From contig NC_056743.1 in the NCBI RefSeq assembly GCF_019279795.1, positions 925,367,016-925,431,015 of the forward strand: 64,000 nt of DNA. The letters are read 5' to 3'. Shown in pieces: positions 23,701-36,640 of the stretch. Source of the DNA: Protopterus annectens. Its lineage: Eukaryota > Chordata > Ceratodontiformes > Protopteridae. The notes under the pieces were generated by a model. The model ran no database searches. It was not told the origin of the DNA and was given only the letters and a program-made list of their open reading frames with translations. A program made the translations under genes and the position numbers. Each line of letters starts with the position of its first letter. The stretch's first letter is position 1.

Positions 23701-26700
23701 CAACTTGGTTATATTCAACTGGACGTATAAGAGAATTTAAGTACTTTTATCTGCACTTTTTAAAAAAAAATACAGTATTTAATTTGATTTAAGCTGTGTA
23801 TGAAGGAGTGTTGAAGGAATACTGAAGTTATTCTGCTCTTCAGTAACTTGAACTGAAGCTAGTGTTGGCTGATTTTTGTTATTTGCTAGTAATTACAGGT
23901 GTGGGGGTAGCCACATTCTTTGATTTCCTGTCCTTGCATATTTAACTGCTGTATTGTGAAATAATTCCTGCTTTAAAATCTCAGCTTTGGCCAGCTAACA
24001 ACTTGGTTATATTCAACTGGACGTATAAGAGAATTTAAGTACTTTTATCTGCACTTTTTAAAAAAAAAATACAGTATTTAATTTGATTTAAGCTGTGTAT
24101 GAAGGAGTGTTGAAGGAATACTGAAGTTATTCTGCTCTTCAGTAACTTGAACTGAAGCTAGTGTTGGCTGATTTTTGTTATTTGCTAGTAATTACAGGTG
24201 TGGGGGTAGCCACATTCTTTGATTTCCTGTCCTTGCATATTTAACTGCTGTATTGTGAAATAATTCCTGCTTTAAAATCTCAGCTTTGGCCAGCTAACAA
24301 CTTGGTTATATTCAACTGGACGTATAAGAGAATTTAAGTACTTTTATCTGCACTTTTTAAAAAAAAAAATACAGTATTTAATTTGATTTAAGCTGTGTAT
24401 GAAGGAGTGTTGAAGGAATACTGAAGTTATTCTGCTCTTCAGTAACTTGAACTGAAGCTAGTGTTGGCTGATTTTTGTTATTTGCTAGTAATTACAGGTG
24501 TGGGGGTAGCCACATTCTTTGATTTCCTGTCCTTGCATATTTAACTGCTGTATTGTGAAATAATTCCTGCTTTAAAATCTCAGCTTTGGCCAGCTAACAA
24601 CTTGGTTATATTCAACTGGACGTATAAGAGAATTTAAGTACTTTTATCTGCACTTTTTAAAAAAAAATACAGTATTTAATTTGATTTAAGCTGTGTATGA
24701 AGGAGTGTTGAAGGAATACTGAAGTTATTCTGCTCTTCAGTAACTTGAACTGAAGCTAGTGTTGGCTGATTTTTGTTATTTGCTAGTAATTACAGGTGTG
24801 GGGGTAGCCACATTCTTTGATTTCCTGTCCTTGCATATTTAACTGCTGTATTGTGAAATAATTCCTGCTTTAAAATCTCAGCTTTGGCCAGCTAACAACT
24901 TGGTTATATTCAACTGGACGTATAAGAGAATTTAAGTACTTTTATCTGCACTTTTTCAAAAAAAAGACTTTATTCTTTTCTTCTTAAAAAAACTGAACTG
25001 AAGTGTTGGCTTTTTTTTTTTTTTTTTTAGTAATTACAGTGTGGGGGGTAGCCACTTTTTTTGTTTTTCTGTCCTTGCATATTTAACTGCTGTATTGTGA
25101 AATAATTCCTGCTTTAAAATCTCAGCATAAGAGAATTTAAGTACTTTTATCTGCACTTTTTTTTAAAAAAAAATACAGTATTTAATTTGATTTAAGCTGT
25201 GTATGAAGGAGTGTTGAAGGAATACTGAAGTTATTCTGCTCTTCAGTAACTTGAACTGAAGCTAGTGTTGGCTGATTTTTGTTATTTGCTAGTAATTACA
25301 GGTGTGGGGGTAGCCACATTCTTTGATTTCCTGTCCTTGCATATTTAACTGCTGTATTGTGAAATAATTCCTGCTTTAAAATCTCAGCTTTGGCCAGCTA
25401 ACAACTTGGTTATATTCAACTGGACGTATAAGAGAATTTAAGTACTTTTATCTGCACTTTTTAAAAAAAAATACAGTATTTAATTTGATTTAAGCTGTGT
25501 ATGAAGGAGTGTTGAAGGAATACTGAAGTTATTCTGCTCTTCAGTAACTTGAACTGAAGCTAGTGTTGGCTGATTTTTGTTATTTGCTAGTAATTACAGG
25601 TGTGGGGGTAGCCACATTCTTTGATTTCCTGTCCTTGCATATTTAACTGCTGTATTGTGAAATAATTCCTGCTTTAAAATCTCAGCTTTGGCCAGCTAAC
25701 AACTTGGTTATATTCAACTGGACGTATAAGAGAATTTAAGTACTTTTATCTGCACTTTTTAAAAAATCTGCACTTTTTAAAAAAAATACAGTATTTAATT
25801 TGATTTAAGCTGTGTATGAAGGAGTGTTGAAGGAATACTGAAGTTATTCTGCTCTTCAGTAACTTGAACTGAAGCTAGTGTTGGCTGATTTTTGTTATTT
25901 GCTAGTAATTACAGGTGTGGGGGTAGCCACATTCTTTGATTTCCTGTCCTTGCATATTTAACTGCTGTATTGTGAAATAATTCCTGCTTTAAAATCTCAG
26001 CTTTGGCCAGCTAACAACTTGGTTATATTCAACTGGACGTATAAGAGAATTTAAGTACTTTTATCTGCACTTTTTAAAAAAAAATACAGTATTTAATTTG
26101 ATTTAAGCTGTGTATGAAGGAGTGTTGAAGGAATACTGAAGTTATTCTGCTCTTCAGTAACTTGAACTGAAGCTAGTGTTGGCTGATTTTTGTTATTTGC
26201 TAGTAATTACAGGTGTGGGGGTAGCCACATTCTTTGATTTCCTGTCCTTGCATATTTAACTGCTGTATTGTGAAATAATTCCTGCTTTAAAATCTCAGCT
26301 TTGGCCAGCTAACAACTTGGTTATATTCAACTGGACGTATAAGAGAATTTAAGTACTTTTATCTGCACTTTTTAAAAAAAAAATACAGTATTTAATTTGA
26401 TTTAAGCTGTGTATGAAGGAGTGTTGAAGGAATACTGAAGATATTCTTTAAAATCTCAGCTTTGGCCAGCTAACAACTTGGTTATATTCAACTGGACGTA
26501 TAAGAGAATTTAAGTACTTTTATCTGCACTTTTTTTTTAAAAAAAATACAGTATTTAATTTGATTTAAGCTGTGTATGAAGGAGTGTTGAAGGAATACTG
26601 AAGTTATTCTGCTCTTCAGTAACTTGAACTGAAGCTAGTGTTGGCTGATTTTTGTTATTTGCTAGTAATTACAGGTGTGGGGGTAGCCACATTCTTTGAT

Positions 26701-29700
26701 TTCCTGTCCTTGCATATTTAACTGCTGTATTGTGAAATAATTCCTGCTTTAAAATCTCAGCTTTGGCCAGCTAACAACTTGGTTATATTCAACTGGACGT
26801 ATAAGAGAATTTAAGTACTTTTATCTGCACTTTTTAAAAAAAAAATACAGTATTTAATTTGATTTAAGCTGTGTATGAAGGAGTGTTGAAGGAATACTGA
26901 AGTTATTCTGCTCTTCAGTAACTTGAACTGAAGCTAGTGTTGGCTGATTTTTGTTATTTGCTAGTAATTACAGGTGTGGGGGTAGCCACATTCTTTGATT
27001 TCCTGTCCTTGCATATTTAACTGCTGTATTGTGAAATAATTCCTGCTTTAAAATCTCAGCTTTGGCCAGCTAACAACTTGGTTATATTCAACTGGACGTA
27101 TAAGAGAATTTAAGTACTTTTATCTGCACTTTTTGAAAAAAATTGATTTAAGCTGTGTATATTTCTTCTTTCTCTAAAAAACTGAACTGAGTGTGTTGCT
27201 TTTTTTTTTTTTTTGTTAGTAATTACAGGGGTGGGGGGGGCCACATTCTTTTTTTTTCTGTCCTTGCATATTTAACTGCTGTATTGTGAAATAATTCCTG
27301 CTTTAAAATCTCAGCTTTGCAACTTGGTTATATTCAACTGGACGTATAAGAGAATTTAAGTACTTTTATCTGCACTTTTTAAAAAAAAATACAGTATTTA
27401 ATTTGATTTAAGCTGTGTATGAAGGAGTGTTGAAGGAATACTGAAGTTATTCTGCTCTTCAGTAACTTGAACTGAAGCTAGTGTTGGCTGATTTTTGTTA
27501 TTTGCTAGTAATTACAGGTGTGGGGGTAGCCACATTCTTTGATTTCCTGTCCTTGCATATTTAACTGCTGTATTGTGAAATAATTCCTGCTTTAAAATCT
27601 CAGCTTTGGCCAGCTAACAACTTGGTTATATTCAACTGGACGTATAAGAGAATTTAAGTACTTTTATCTGCACTTTTAAAAAAAAAAATACAGTATTTAA
27701 TTTGATTTAAGCTGTGTATGAAGGAGTGTTGAAGGAATACTGAAGTTATTCTGCTCTTCAGTAACTTGAACTGAAGCTAGTGTTGGCTGATTTTTGTTAT
27801 TTGCTAGTAATTACAGGTGTGGGGGTAGCCACATTCTTTGATTTCCTGTCCTTGCATATTTAACTGCTGTATTGTGAAATAATTCCTGCTTTAAAATCTC
27901 AGCTTTGGCCAGCTAACAACTTGGTTATATTCAACTGGACGTATAAGAGAATTTAAGTACTTTTATCTGCACTTGTTACTTTTATCTGCACTTTTTAAAA
28001 AAAAATACAGTATTTAATTTGATTTAAGCTGTGTATGAAGGAGTGTTGAAGGAATACTGAAGTTATTCTGCTCTTCAGTAACTTGAACTGAAGCTAGTGT
28101 TGGCTGATTTTTGTTATTTGCTAGTAATTACAGGTGTGGGGGTAGCCACATTCTTTGATTTCCTGTCCTTGCATATTTAACTGCTGTATTGTGAAATAAT
28201 TCCTGCTTTAAAATCTCAGCTTTGGCCAGCTAACAACTTGGTTATATTCAACTGGACGTATAAGAGAATTTAAGTACTTTTATCTGCACTTTTTAAAAAA
28301 AAATACAGTATTTAATTTGATTTAAGCTGTGTATGAAGGAGTGTTGAAGGAATACTGAAGTTATTCTGCTCTTCAGTAACTTGAACTGAAGCTAGTGTTG
28401 GCTGATTTTTGTTATTTGCTAGTAATTACAGGTGTGGGGGTAGCCACATTCTTTGATTTCCTGTCCTTGCATATTTAACTGCTGTATTGTGAAATAATTC
28501 CTGCTTTAAAATCTCAGCTTTGGCCAGCTAACAACTTGGTTATATTCAACTGGACGTATAAGAGAATTTAAGTACTTTTATCTGCACTTTTTAAAAAAAA
28601 AGTCTTTTCTTTCTTGAAAAACTGAAGCTAGTGTTGGCTTTTTTTTTTTTTTTTTAGTAAATTAGGTGTGGGGGGAGGCCACATTTTTTTTTTTCTGTCC
28701 CTGCATATTTAACTGCTGTATTGTGAAATAATTCCTGCTTTAAATTATATTCAACTGGACGTATAAGAGAATTTAAGTACTTTTATCTGCACTTTTTTTT
28801 TAAAAAAAAATACAGTATTTAATTTGATTTAAGCTGTGTATGAAGGAGTGTTGAAGGAATACTGAAGTTATTCTGCTCTTCAGTAACTTGAACTGAAGCT
28901 AGTGTTGGCTGATTTTTGTTATTTGCTAGTAATTACAGGTGTGGGGGTAGCCACATTCTTTGATTTCCTGTCCTTGCATATTTAACTGCTGTATTGTGAA
29001 ATAATTCCTGCTTTAAAATCTCAGCTTTGGCCAGCTAACAACTTGGTTATATTCAACTGGACGTATAAGAGAATTTAAGTACTTTTATCTGCACTTTTTA
29101 AAAAAAAATACAGTATTTAATTTGATTTAAGCTGTGTATGAAGGAGTGTTGAAGGAATACTGAAGTTATTCTGCTCTTCAGTAACTTGAACTGAAGCTAG
29201 TGTTGGCTGATTTTTGTTATTTGCTAGTAATTACAGGTGTGGGGGTAGCCACATTCTTTGATTTCCTGTCCTTGCATATTTAACTGCTGTATTGTGAAAT
29301 AATTCCTGCTTTAAAATCTCAGCTTTGGCCAGCTAACAACTTGGTTATATTCAACTGGACGTATAAGAGAATTTAAGTACTTTTATCTGCACTTTTTAAA
29401 AAAAAAATACAGTATTTAATTTGATTTAAGCTGTGTATGAAGGAGTGTTGAAGGAATACTGTATTTATTTTTTTCTTTTTCTTAAAAAAACTGAGAGCTA
29501 GTGTGCTTTTTTTTTTTTTTTTTTTAGTAATTACAGGTGGGGGGGGGCCACCTTCTTTTTTTTCCTGTCCTTGCATATTTAACTGCTGTATTGTGAAATA
29601 ATTCCTGCTTTAAAATCTCAGCTTTGGCCAGCTAACAACTTGGTTATATTCAACTGGACGTATAAGAGAATTTAAGTACTTTTATCTGCACTTTTTAAAA

Positions 29701-32700
29701 AAAAATACAGTATTTAATTTGATTTAAGCTGTGTATGAAGGAGTGTTGAAGGAATACTGAAGTTATTCTGCTCTTCAGTAACTTGAACTGAAGCTAGTGT
29801 TGGCTGATTTTTGTTATTTGCTAGTAATTACAGGTGTGGGGGTAGCCACATTCTTTGATTTCCTGTCCTTGCATATTTAACTGCTGTATTGTGAAATAAT
29901 TCCTGCTTTAAAATCTCAGCTTTGGCCAGCTAACAACTTGGTTATATTCAACTGGACGTATAAGAGAATTTAAGTACTTTTATCTGCACTTTTTAAAAAA
30001 AAAATACAGTATTTAATTTGATTTAAGCTGTGTATGAAGGAGTGTTGAAGGAATACTAGTTATTTCTTTTCTTTTCAAAAAACTGAGAGCTAGTGTGTGC
30101 TTTTTTTTTTTTTTTTTAGTAAATTCAGGTGTGGGGGGGGCCACATTCTTTGTTTTCCTGTCCTTGCATATTTAACTGCTGTATTGTGAAATAATTCCTG
30201 CTTTAAAATCTCAGCTTTGGCCAGCTAACAACTTGGTTATATTCAACTGGACGTATAAGAGAATTTAAGTACTTTTATCTGCACTTTTTTTTAAAAAAAA
30301 ATACAGTATTTAATTTGATTTAAGCTGTGTATGAAGGAGTGTTGAAGGAATACTGAAGTTATTCTGCTCTTCAGTAACTTGAACTGAAGCTAGTGTTGGC
30401 TGATTTTTGTTATTTGCTAGTAATTACAGGTGTGGGGGTAGCCACATTCTTTGATTTCCTGTCCTTGCATATTTAACTGCTGTATTGTGAAATAATTCCT
30501 GCTTTAAAATCTCAGCTTTGGCCAGCTAACAACTTGGTTATATTCAACTGGACGTATAAGAGAATTTAAGTACTTTTATCTGCACTTTTTAAAAAAAAAA
30601 TACAGTATTTAATTTGATTTAAGCTGTGTATGAAGGAGTGTTGAAGGAATACTGAAGTTATTCTGCTCTTCAGTAACTTGAACTGAAGCTAGTGTTGGCT
30701 GATTTTTGTTATTTGCTAGTAATTACAGGTGTGGGGGTAGCCACATTCTTTGATTTCCTGTCCTTGCATATTTAACTGCTGTATTGTGAAATAATTCCTG
30801 CTTTAAAATCTCAGCTTTGGCCAGCTAACAACTTGGTTATATTCAACTGGACGTATAAGAGAATTTAATACTTTTATCTGCACTTTTTAAAAAAAAAATA
30901 CAGTATTTAATTTGATTTAAGCTGTGTATGAAGGAGTGTTGAAGGAATACTGAAGTTATTCTGCTCTTCAGTAACTTGAACTGAAGCTAGTGTTGGCTGA
31001 TTTTTGTTATTTGCTAGTAATTACAGGTGTGGGGGTAGCCACATTCTTTGATTTCCTGTCCTTGCATATTTAACTGCTGTATTGTGAAATAATTCCTGCT
31101 TTAAAATCTCAGCTTTGGCCAGCTAACAACTTGGTTATATTCAACTGGACGTATAAGAGAATTTAAGTACTTTTATCTGCACTTTTTAAAAAAAAATACA
31201 GTATTTAATTTGATTTAAGCTGTGTATGAAGGAGTGTTGAAGGAATACTGAAGTTATTCTGCTCTTCAGTAACTTGAACTGAAGCTAGTGTTGGCTGATT
31301 TTTGTTATTTGCTAGTAATTACAGGTGTGGGGGTAGCCACATTCTTTGATTTCCTGTCCTTGCATATTTAACTGCTGTATTGTGAAATAATTCCTGCTTT
31401 AAAATCTCAGCTTTGGCCAGCTAACAACTTGGTTATATTCAACTGGACGTATAAGAGAATTTAAGTACTTTTATCTGCACTTTATCTGCACTTTTTAAAA
31501 AAAAAATACAGTATTTAATTTGATTTAAGCTGTGTATGAAGGAGTGTTGAAGGAATACTGAAGTTATTCTGCTCTTCAGTAACTTGAACTGAAGCTAGTG
31601 TTGGCTGATTTTTGTTATTTGCTAGTAATTACAGGTGTGGGGGTAGCCACATTCTTTGATTTCCTGTCCTTGCATATTTAACTGCTGTATTGTGAAATAA
31701 TTCCTGCTTTAAAATCTCAGCTTTGGCCAGCTAACAACTTGGTTATATTCAACTGGACGTATAAGAGAATTTAAGTACTTTTATCTGCACTTTTTAAAAA
31801 AAAAATACAGTATTTAATTTGATTTAAGCTGTGTATGAAGGAGTGTTGAAGGAATACTGAAGTTATTCTGCTCTTCAGTAACTTGAACTGAAGCTAGTGT
31901 TGGCTGATTTTTGTTATTTGCTAGTAATTACAGGTGTGGGGGTAGCCACATTCTTTGATTTCCTGTCCTTGCATATTTAACTGCTGTATTGTGAAATAAT
32001 TCCTGCTTTAAAATCTCAGCTTTGGCCAGCTAACAACTTGGTTATATTCAACTGGACGTATAAGAGAATTTAAGTACTTTTATCTGCACTTTTTAAAAAA
32101 AAAATACAGTATTTAATTTGATTTAAGCTGTGTATGAAGGAGTGTTGAAGGAATACTGAAGTTATTCTGCTCTTCAGTAACTTGAACTGAAGCTAGTGTT
32201 GGCTGATTTTTGTTATTTGCTAGTAATTACAGGTGTGGGGGTAGCCACATTCTTTGATTTCCTGTCCTTGCATATTTAACTGCTGTATTGTGAAATAATT
32301 CCTGCTTTAAAATCTCAGCTTTGGCCAGCTAACAACTTGGTTATATTCAACTGGACGTATAAGAGAATTTAAGTACTTTTATCTGCACTTTTTAAAAAAA
32401 ATTGATTTAAGCTGTGGATCTTCTCTTTTTTTTCTTCTGAACTGAAGAAGCTAGTGTTTTTTTTTTTTTTTTTTTTTATAATTATTAGTGTGGGGGGGGC
32501 ACACATTCTTTTTTTCCTGTCCTTGCATATTTAACTGCTGTATTGTGAAATAATTCCTGCTTTAAAATCTCAGCTTATATTCAACTGGACGTATAAGAGA
32601 ATTTAAGTACTTTTATCTGCACTTTTTAAAAAAAAAATACAGTATTTAATTTGATTTAAGCTGTGTATGAAGGAGTGTTGAAGGAATACTGAAGTTATTC

Positions 32701-33225
32701 TGCTCTTCAGTAACTTGAACTGAAGCTAGTGTTGGCTGATTTTTGTTATTTGCTAGTAATTACAGGTGTGGGGGTAGCCACATTCTTTGATTTCCTGTCC
32801 TTGCATATTTAACTGCTGTATTGTGAAATAATTCCTGCTTTAAAATCTCAGCTTTGGCCAGCTAACAACTTGGTTATATTCAACTGGACGTATAAGAGAA
32901 TTTAAGTACTTTTATCTGCACTTTTTAAAAAAAAAATACAGTATTTAATTTGATTTAAGCTGTGTATGAAGGAGTGTTGAAGGAATACTGAAGTTATTCT
33001 GCTCTTCAGTAACTTGAACTGAAGCTAGTGTTGGCTGATTTTTGTTATTTGCTAGTAATTACAGGTGTGGGGGTAGCCACATTCTTTGATTTCCTGTCCT
33101 TGCATATTTAACTGCTGTATTGTGAAATAATTCCTGCTTTAAAATCTCAGCTTTGGCCAGCTAACAACTTGGTTATATTCAACTGGACGTATAAGAGAAT
33201 TTAAGTACTTTTATCTGCACTTTTT

Positions 33226-33314
33226 TTAATAATATTGGGAAATCCTTAATTGAAAATAGCCAAGGATTCGAAAGATAACCACAAAGCCTTCTTTAGCTAT
33301 GTCAAGAATCTTAG
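33226..33314. repeat. Chimeric CR1 fragment inside the satellite
   Basis: AATAATATTGGGAAATCCTT and what follows (33,226-33,255) is the reverse complement of 38,249-38,278, just before the CR1-p ORF1 start. It is fused to 33,256-33,311, which is sense CR1 ORF2 sequence (compare the minus strand of about 18,612-18,678, encoding AKDSKDNHKAFFSYVKNL). Satellite resumes with GCTAACAACTTGG. Corrupted versions seem to recur at about 34,578-34,660 and 35,305-35,365. Confidence 0.85.
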
Positions 33315-33500
33315 CTAACAACTTGGTTATATTCAACTGGACGTATAAGAGAATTTAAGTACTTTTATCTGCACTTTTTTAAAAAAAAAATACAGTATTT
33401 AATTTGATTTAATAAATTTTAAAATCATTAAAAGGTAAAGGGATTTAAATTAATTCTGACTTGGTAATTTAGATAAGGGGTAATTTTTATTTATTTTGAA

Positions 33501-34000
33501 NNNNNNNNNNNNNNNNNNNNNNNNNNNNNNNNNNNNNNNNNNNNNNNNNNNNNNNNNNNNNNNNNNNNNNNNNNNNNNNNNNNNNNNNNNNNNNNNNNNN
33601 NNNNNNNNNNNNNNNNNNNNNNNNNNNNNNNNNNNNNNNNNNNNNNNNNNNNNNNNNNNNNNNNNNNNNNNNNNNNNNNNNNNNNNNNNNNNNNNNNNNN
33701 NNNNNNNNNNNNNNNNNNNNNNNNNNNNNNNNNNNNNNNNNNNNNNNNNNNNNNNNNNNNNNNNNNNNNNNNNNNNNNNNNNNNNNNNNNNNNNNNNNNN
33801 NNNNNNNNNNNNNNNNNNNNNNNNNNNNNNNNNNNNNNNNNNNNNNNNNNNNNNNNNNNNNNNNNNNNNNNNNNNNNNNNNNNNNNNNNNNNNNNNNNNN
33901 NNNNNNNNNNNNNNNNNNNNNNNNNNNNNNNNNNNNNNNNNNNNNNNNNNNNNNNNNNNNNNNNNNNNNNNNNNNNNNNNNNNNNNNNNNNNNNNNNNNN
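33501..34000. other. Assembly gap, 500 N
   Basis: Exactly 500 N bases, the usual placeholder for a gap of unknown size, lying inside the satellite array. The true array length is therefore unknown. Confidence 0.99.
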
Positions 34001-35450
34001 TCAGTTTAAAAATTGGTTTATAATGGGATTTAAAAAATTATATTTTTTTGCACTTATAATATTTTTCTAATTGAAATGCGATTAAATTAAACCTTCTTTG
34101 CATCAAACTTATATTAACTGGTTAAAAATGGGTTTAAAAAATTTAATACTTTTAACTTTTTAAAAAATATTTAATTTATTTAAGTGTTTGAAGGGTTTGA
34201 AGAATACTAAATTATTTGTTTAATTTTGAAGCTAGTGTTGGCTATTTTTATTTGCTGAATAAGTGTGGGGGGGGGCCCTTTTTATTTCTGCCTTTAAATT
34301 AAGTGTTGTAAAAACCGCTTTATTCCCGCTTGCTTTTAACTTTTAAATTAAGGATTTAAAATTTTTATAAACTTTTTAAAAAAAACATAAATTTAAATTT
34401 TAAACTTATAGTTTAAGAATTGAATCCCTTTTATAACTTGAATAAGAAAAGCTTTTTATTTGCTTTTAAAATTGGGGTAATTCTTTGATTTTTTGGATTT
34501 AAGGTATTTGAAATTTCCTTTTAAAATATTTTATTGGTTTTTCTGGGTTTTAAAAATTTAAGTTTTTTTTGCCTCTTTTAATATATTGGGAAATTTATTG
34601 AAAAAACCAAGGTTGGAAGATAACCCAAACCTTTTAGCTATTAAAATCTTAGAAAATTGTTATATTAACTGATTAAAAAAATACTTTTTTTTATTTTTAA
34701 TACAGATTTAAGGGTTTAATTTTAATTTTAAGGAATCTGAAGTTATTTGTTTGTAATTGACTGAAGAGGTTGGTGATTTTTTTTTTTTCCTTATTCATTG
34801 GGTGCAATTTTTGATTTTTCCTTATAATTACTGCTGTTGGAGAATTCCTGTTTAATTCTTTTGGGTAAAATTGTTATATTCACTTTAAAAATTAATTTTA
34901 TATTTTAAAAAATAAGATTTAAGGGTTTAAGCTTTATGGGTTTAGAATACTGAAGTTTTTTGCTGTTTGAATTAAGAAGCTGGTTTTTTTTGTATTTGTT
35001 TAATTTTTGGGGGGCTTTTTATTTCCTTATTTAATGCGTTTTAATAATTCTTTTAAATTCAATTTGGCCTTTAAAATTTAATATTACGGTTAAAAATTTG
35101 GAACTTTTTGATTTTAAAAAAAAAAATTTTTTTTATTTTAAGAATTTGAAGGAATCTATATTCCTCCCGTAAAGAATAATATGCCCTTTTTTATTTGTTA
35201 ATTATTGGGTTTTTATGTTTGATATTAATTTTTTTTTTAAAATTTTTGCTATTGTTAAATTAGGTTGGAGAAAGGGTTTAGTACTTTTATCTAACTTTTA
35301 TTTGAATTCCTTAATTAAAATGGGCCAAATAACAAACTTCTGCTATTAAGAATTTCTAAACTCTTTTTAAAAAGGGGTAAGAAAATTTATTTTAACTGTT
35401 TTTAAAAAATTAAATTAATTTATTTACTGTTAAAATGTTTTATTTGTTTA
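34001..35450. other. Degraded satellite next to gap, probably poor consensus
   Basis: The sequence follows the order of satellite landmarks (for example GCTAGTGTTGGCT, a GTGTGGGGG block, a TGCTGT block) but with dense base loss and long A/T runs. Clean monomers resume abruptly near 35,450. The 33,400-33,500 stretch before the gap is similar. It is more like unpolished long-read consensus than natural divergence. Confidence 0.6.
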
Positions 35451-36640
35451 GCTTGAACTGAAGCTAGTGTTGGCTGATTTTGTTATTTGCTAGTAATTAC
35501 AGGTGGGGGTAGCCACGTTCTTTGATTTCCTGTCCTTGCATATTTAACTGCTGTATTGTGAAATAATTCCTGCTTTAAAATCTCAGCTTTGGCCAGCTAA
35601 CAACTTGGTTATATTCAACTGGACGTATAAGAGAATTTAAGTACTTTTATCTGCACTTTTTTTAAAAAAATACAGTATTTAATTTGATTTAAGCTGTGTA
35701 TGAAGGAGTGTTGAAGGAATACTGAAGTTATTCTGCTCTTCAGTAACTTGAACTGAAGCTAGTGTTGGCTGATTTTTGTTATTTGCTAGTAATTACAGGT
35801 GTGGGGTAGCCACATTCTTTGATTTCCTGTCCTTGCATATTTAACTGCTGTATTGTGAAATAATTCCTGCTTTAAAATCTCAGCTTTGGCCAGCTAACAA
35901 CTTGGTTATATTCAACTGGACGTATAAGAGAATTTAAGTACTTTTATTTGCACTTTTTTTAAAAAAAAATACAGTATTTAATTTGATTTAAGCTGTGTAT
36001 GAAGGAGTGTTGAAGGAATACTGAAGTTATTCTGCTCTTCAGTAACTTGAACTAAAGCTAGTGTTCGCTGATTTTTGTTATTTGCTAGTAATTACAGGTG
36101 TGGGGTAGCCACATTCTTTGATTTCCTGTCCTTGCATATTTAACTGCTGTATTGTGAAATAATTCCTGCTTTAAAATCTCAGCTTTGGCCAGCTAACAAC
36201 TTGGTTATATTCAACTGGACGTATAAGAGAATTTAAGTACTTTTATCTGCACTTTTTTTTAAAAAAAATACAGTATTTAATTTGATTTAAGCTGTGTATG
36301 AAGGAGTGTTGAAGGAATACTGAAGTTATTCTGCTCTTCAGTAACTTGAACTAAAGCTAGTGTTCGCTGATTTTTGTTATTTGCTAGTAATTACAGGTGT
36401 GGGGGTAGCCACATTCTTTGATTTCCTGTCCTTGCATATTTAACTGCTGTATTGTGAAATAATTCCTGCTTTAAAATCTCAGCTTTGGCCAGCTAACAAC
36501 TTGGTTATATTCAACTGGACGTATAAGAGAATTTAAGTACTTTTATCTGCACTTTTTTAAAAAAAATACAGTATTTAATTTGATTTAAGCTGTGTATGAA
36601 GGAGTGTTGAAGGAATACTGAAGTTATTCTGCTCTTCAGT

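Larger units (their letters stand above)
19701..36640 (+). repeat. ~300-bp tandem satellite array
   Basis: Monomers of 299-301 bases repeat head to tail: TTTAAAATCTCAGC occurs at 19,701, 20,001, 20,302 and 20,601, then onwards. About 45 copies precede the gap and about four clean ones follow it. Most monomers are nearly identical; the main variation is the length of an A-run (about 7-12). Each has one CpG (for example 19,751) and an ACTGAAG / CTTCAGT / ACTGAAG set able to form alternative hairpins. Some monomers are truncated (about 23,672 and 26,447). The array is bounded by CR1-m ORF2 on the left and the CR1-p leader on the right. I know no named family for it. Confidence 0.97.

Noticed and set aside
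33496-34023. Open frame spanning the gap
   Set aside because: It consists of N bases translated as unknown residues; not a gene.
19701-36640. CRISPR array or coding repeat
   Set aside because: The units are ~300 bp, contiguous, without spacers, and full of stops in all frames; this is eukaryotic satellite DNA.
19701-36640. Centromere identity of the satellite
   Set aside because: A 300-bp monomer array could be centromeric, but nothing in the sequence (for example a CENP-B-box-like motif) supports it, and its nesting in a LINE argues for an interspersed origin.
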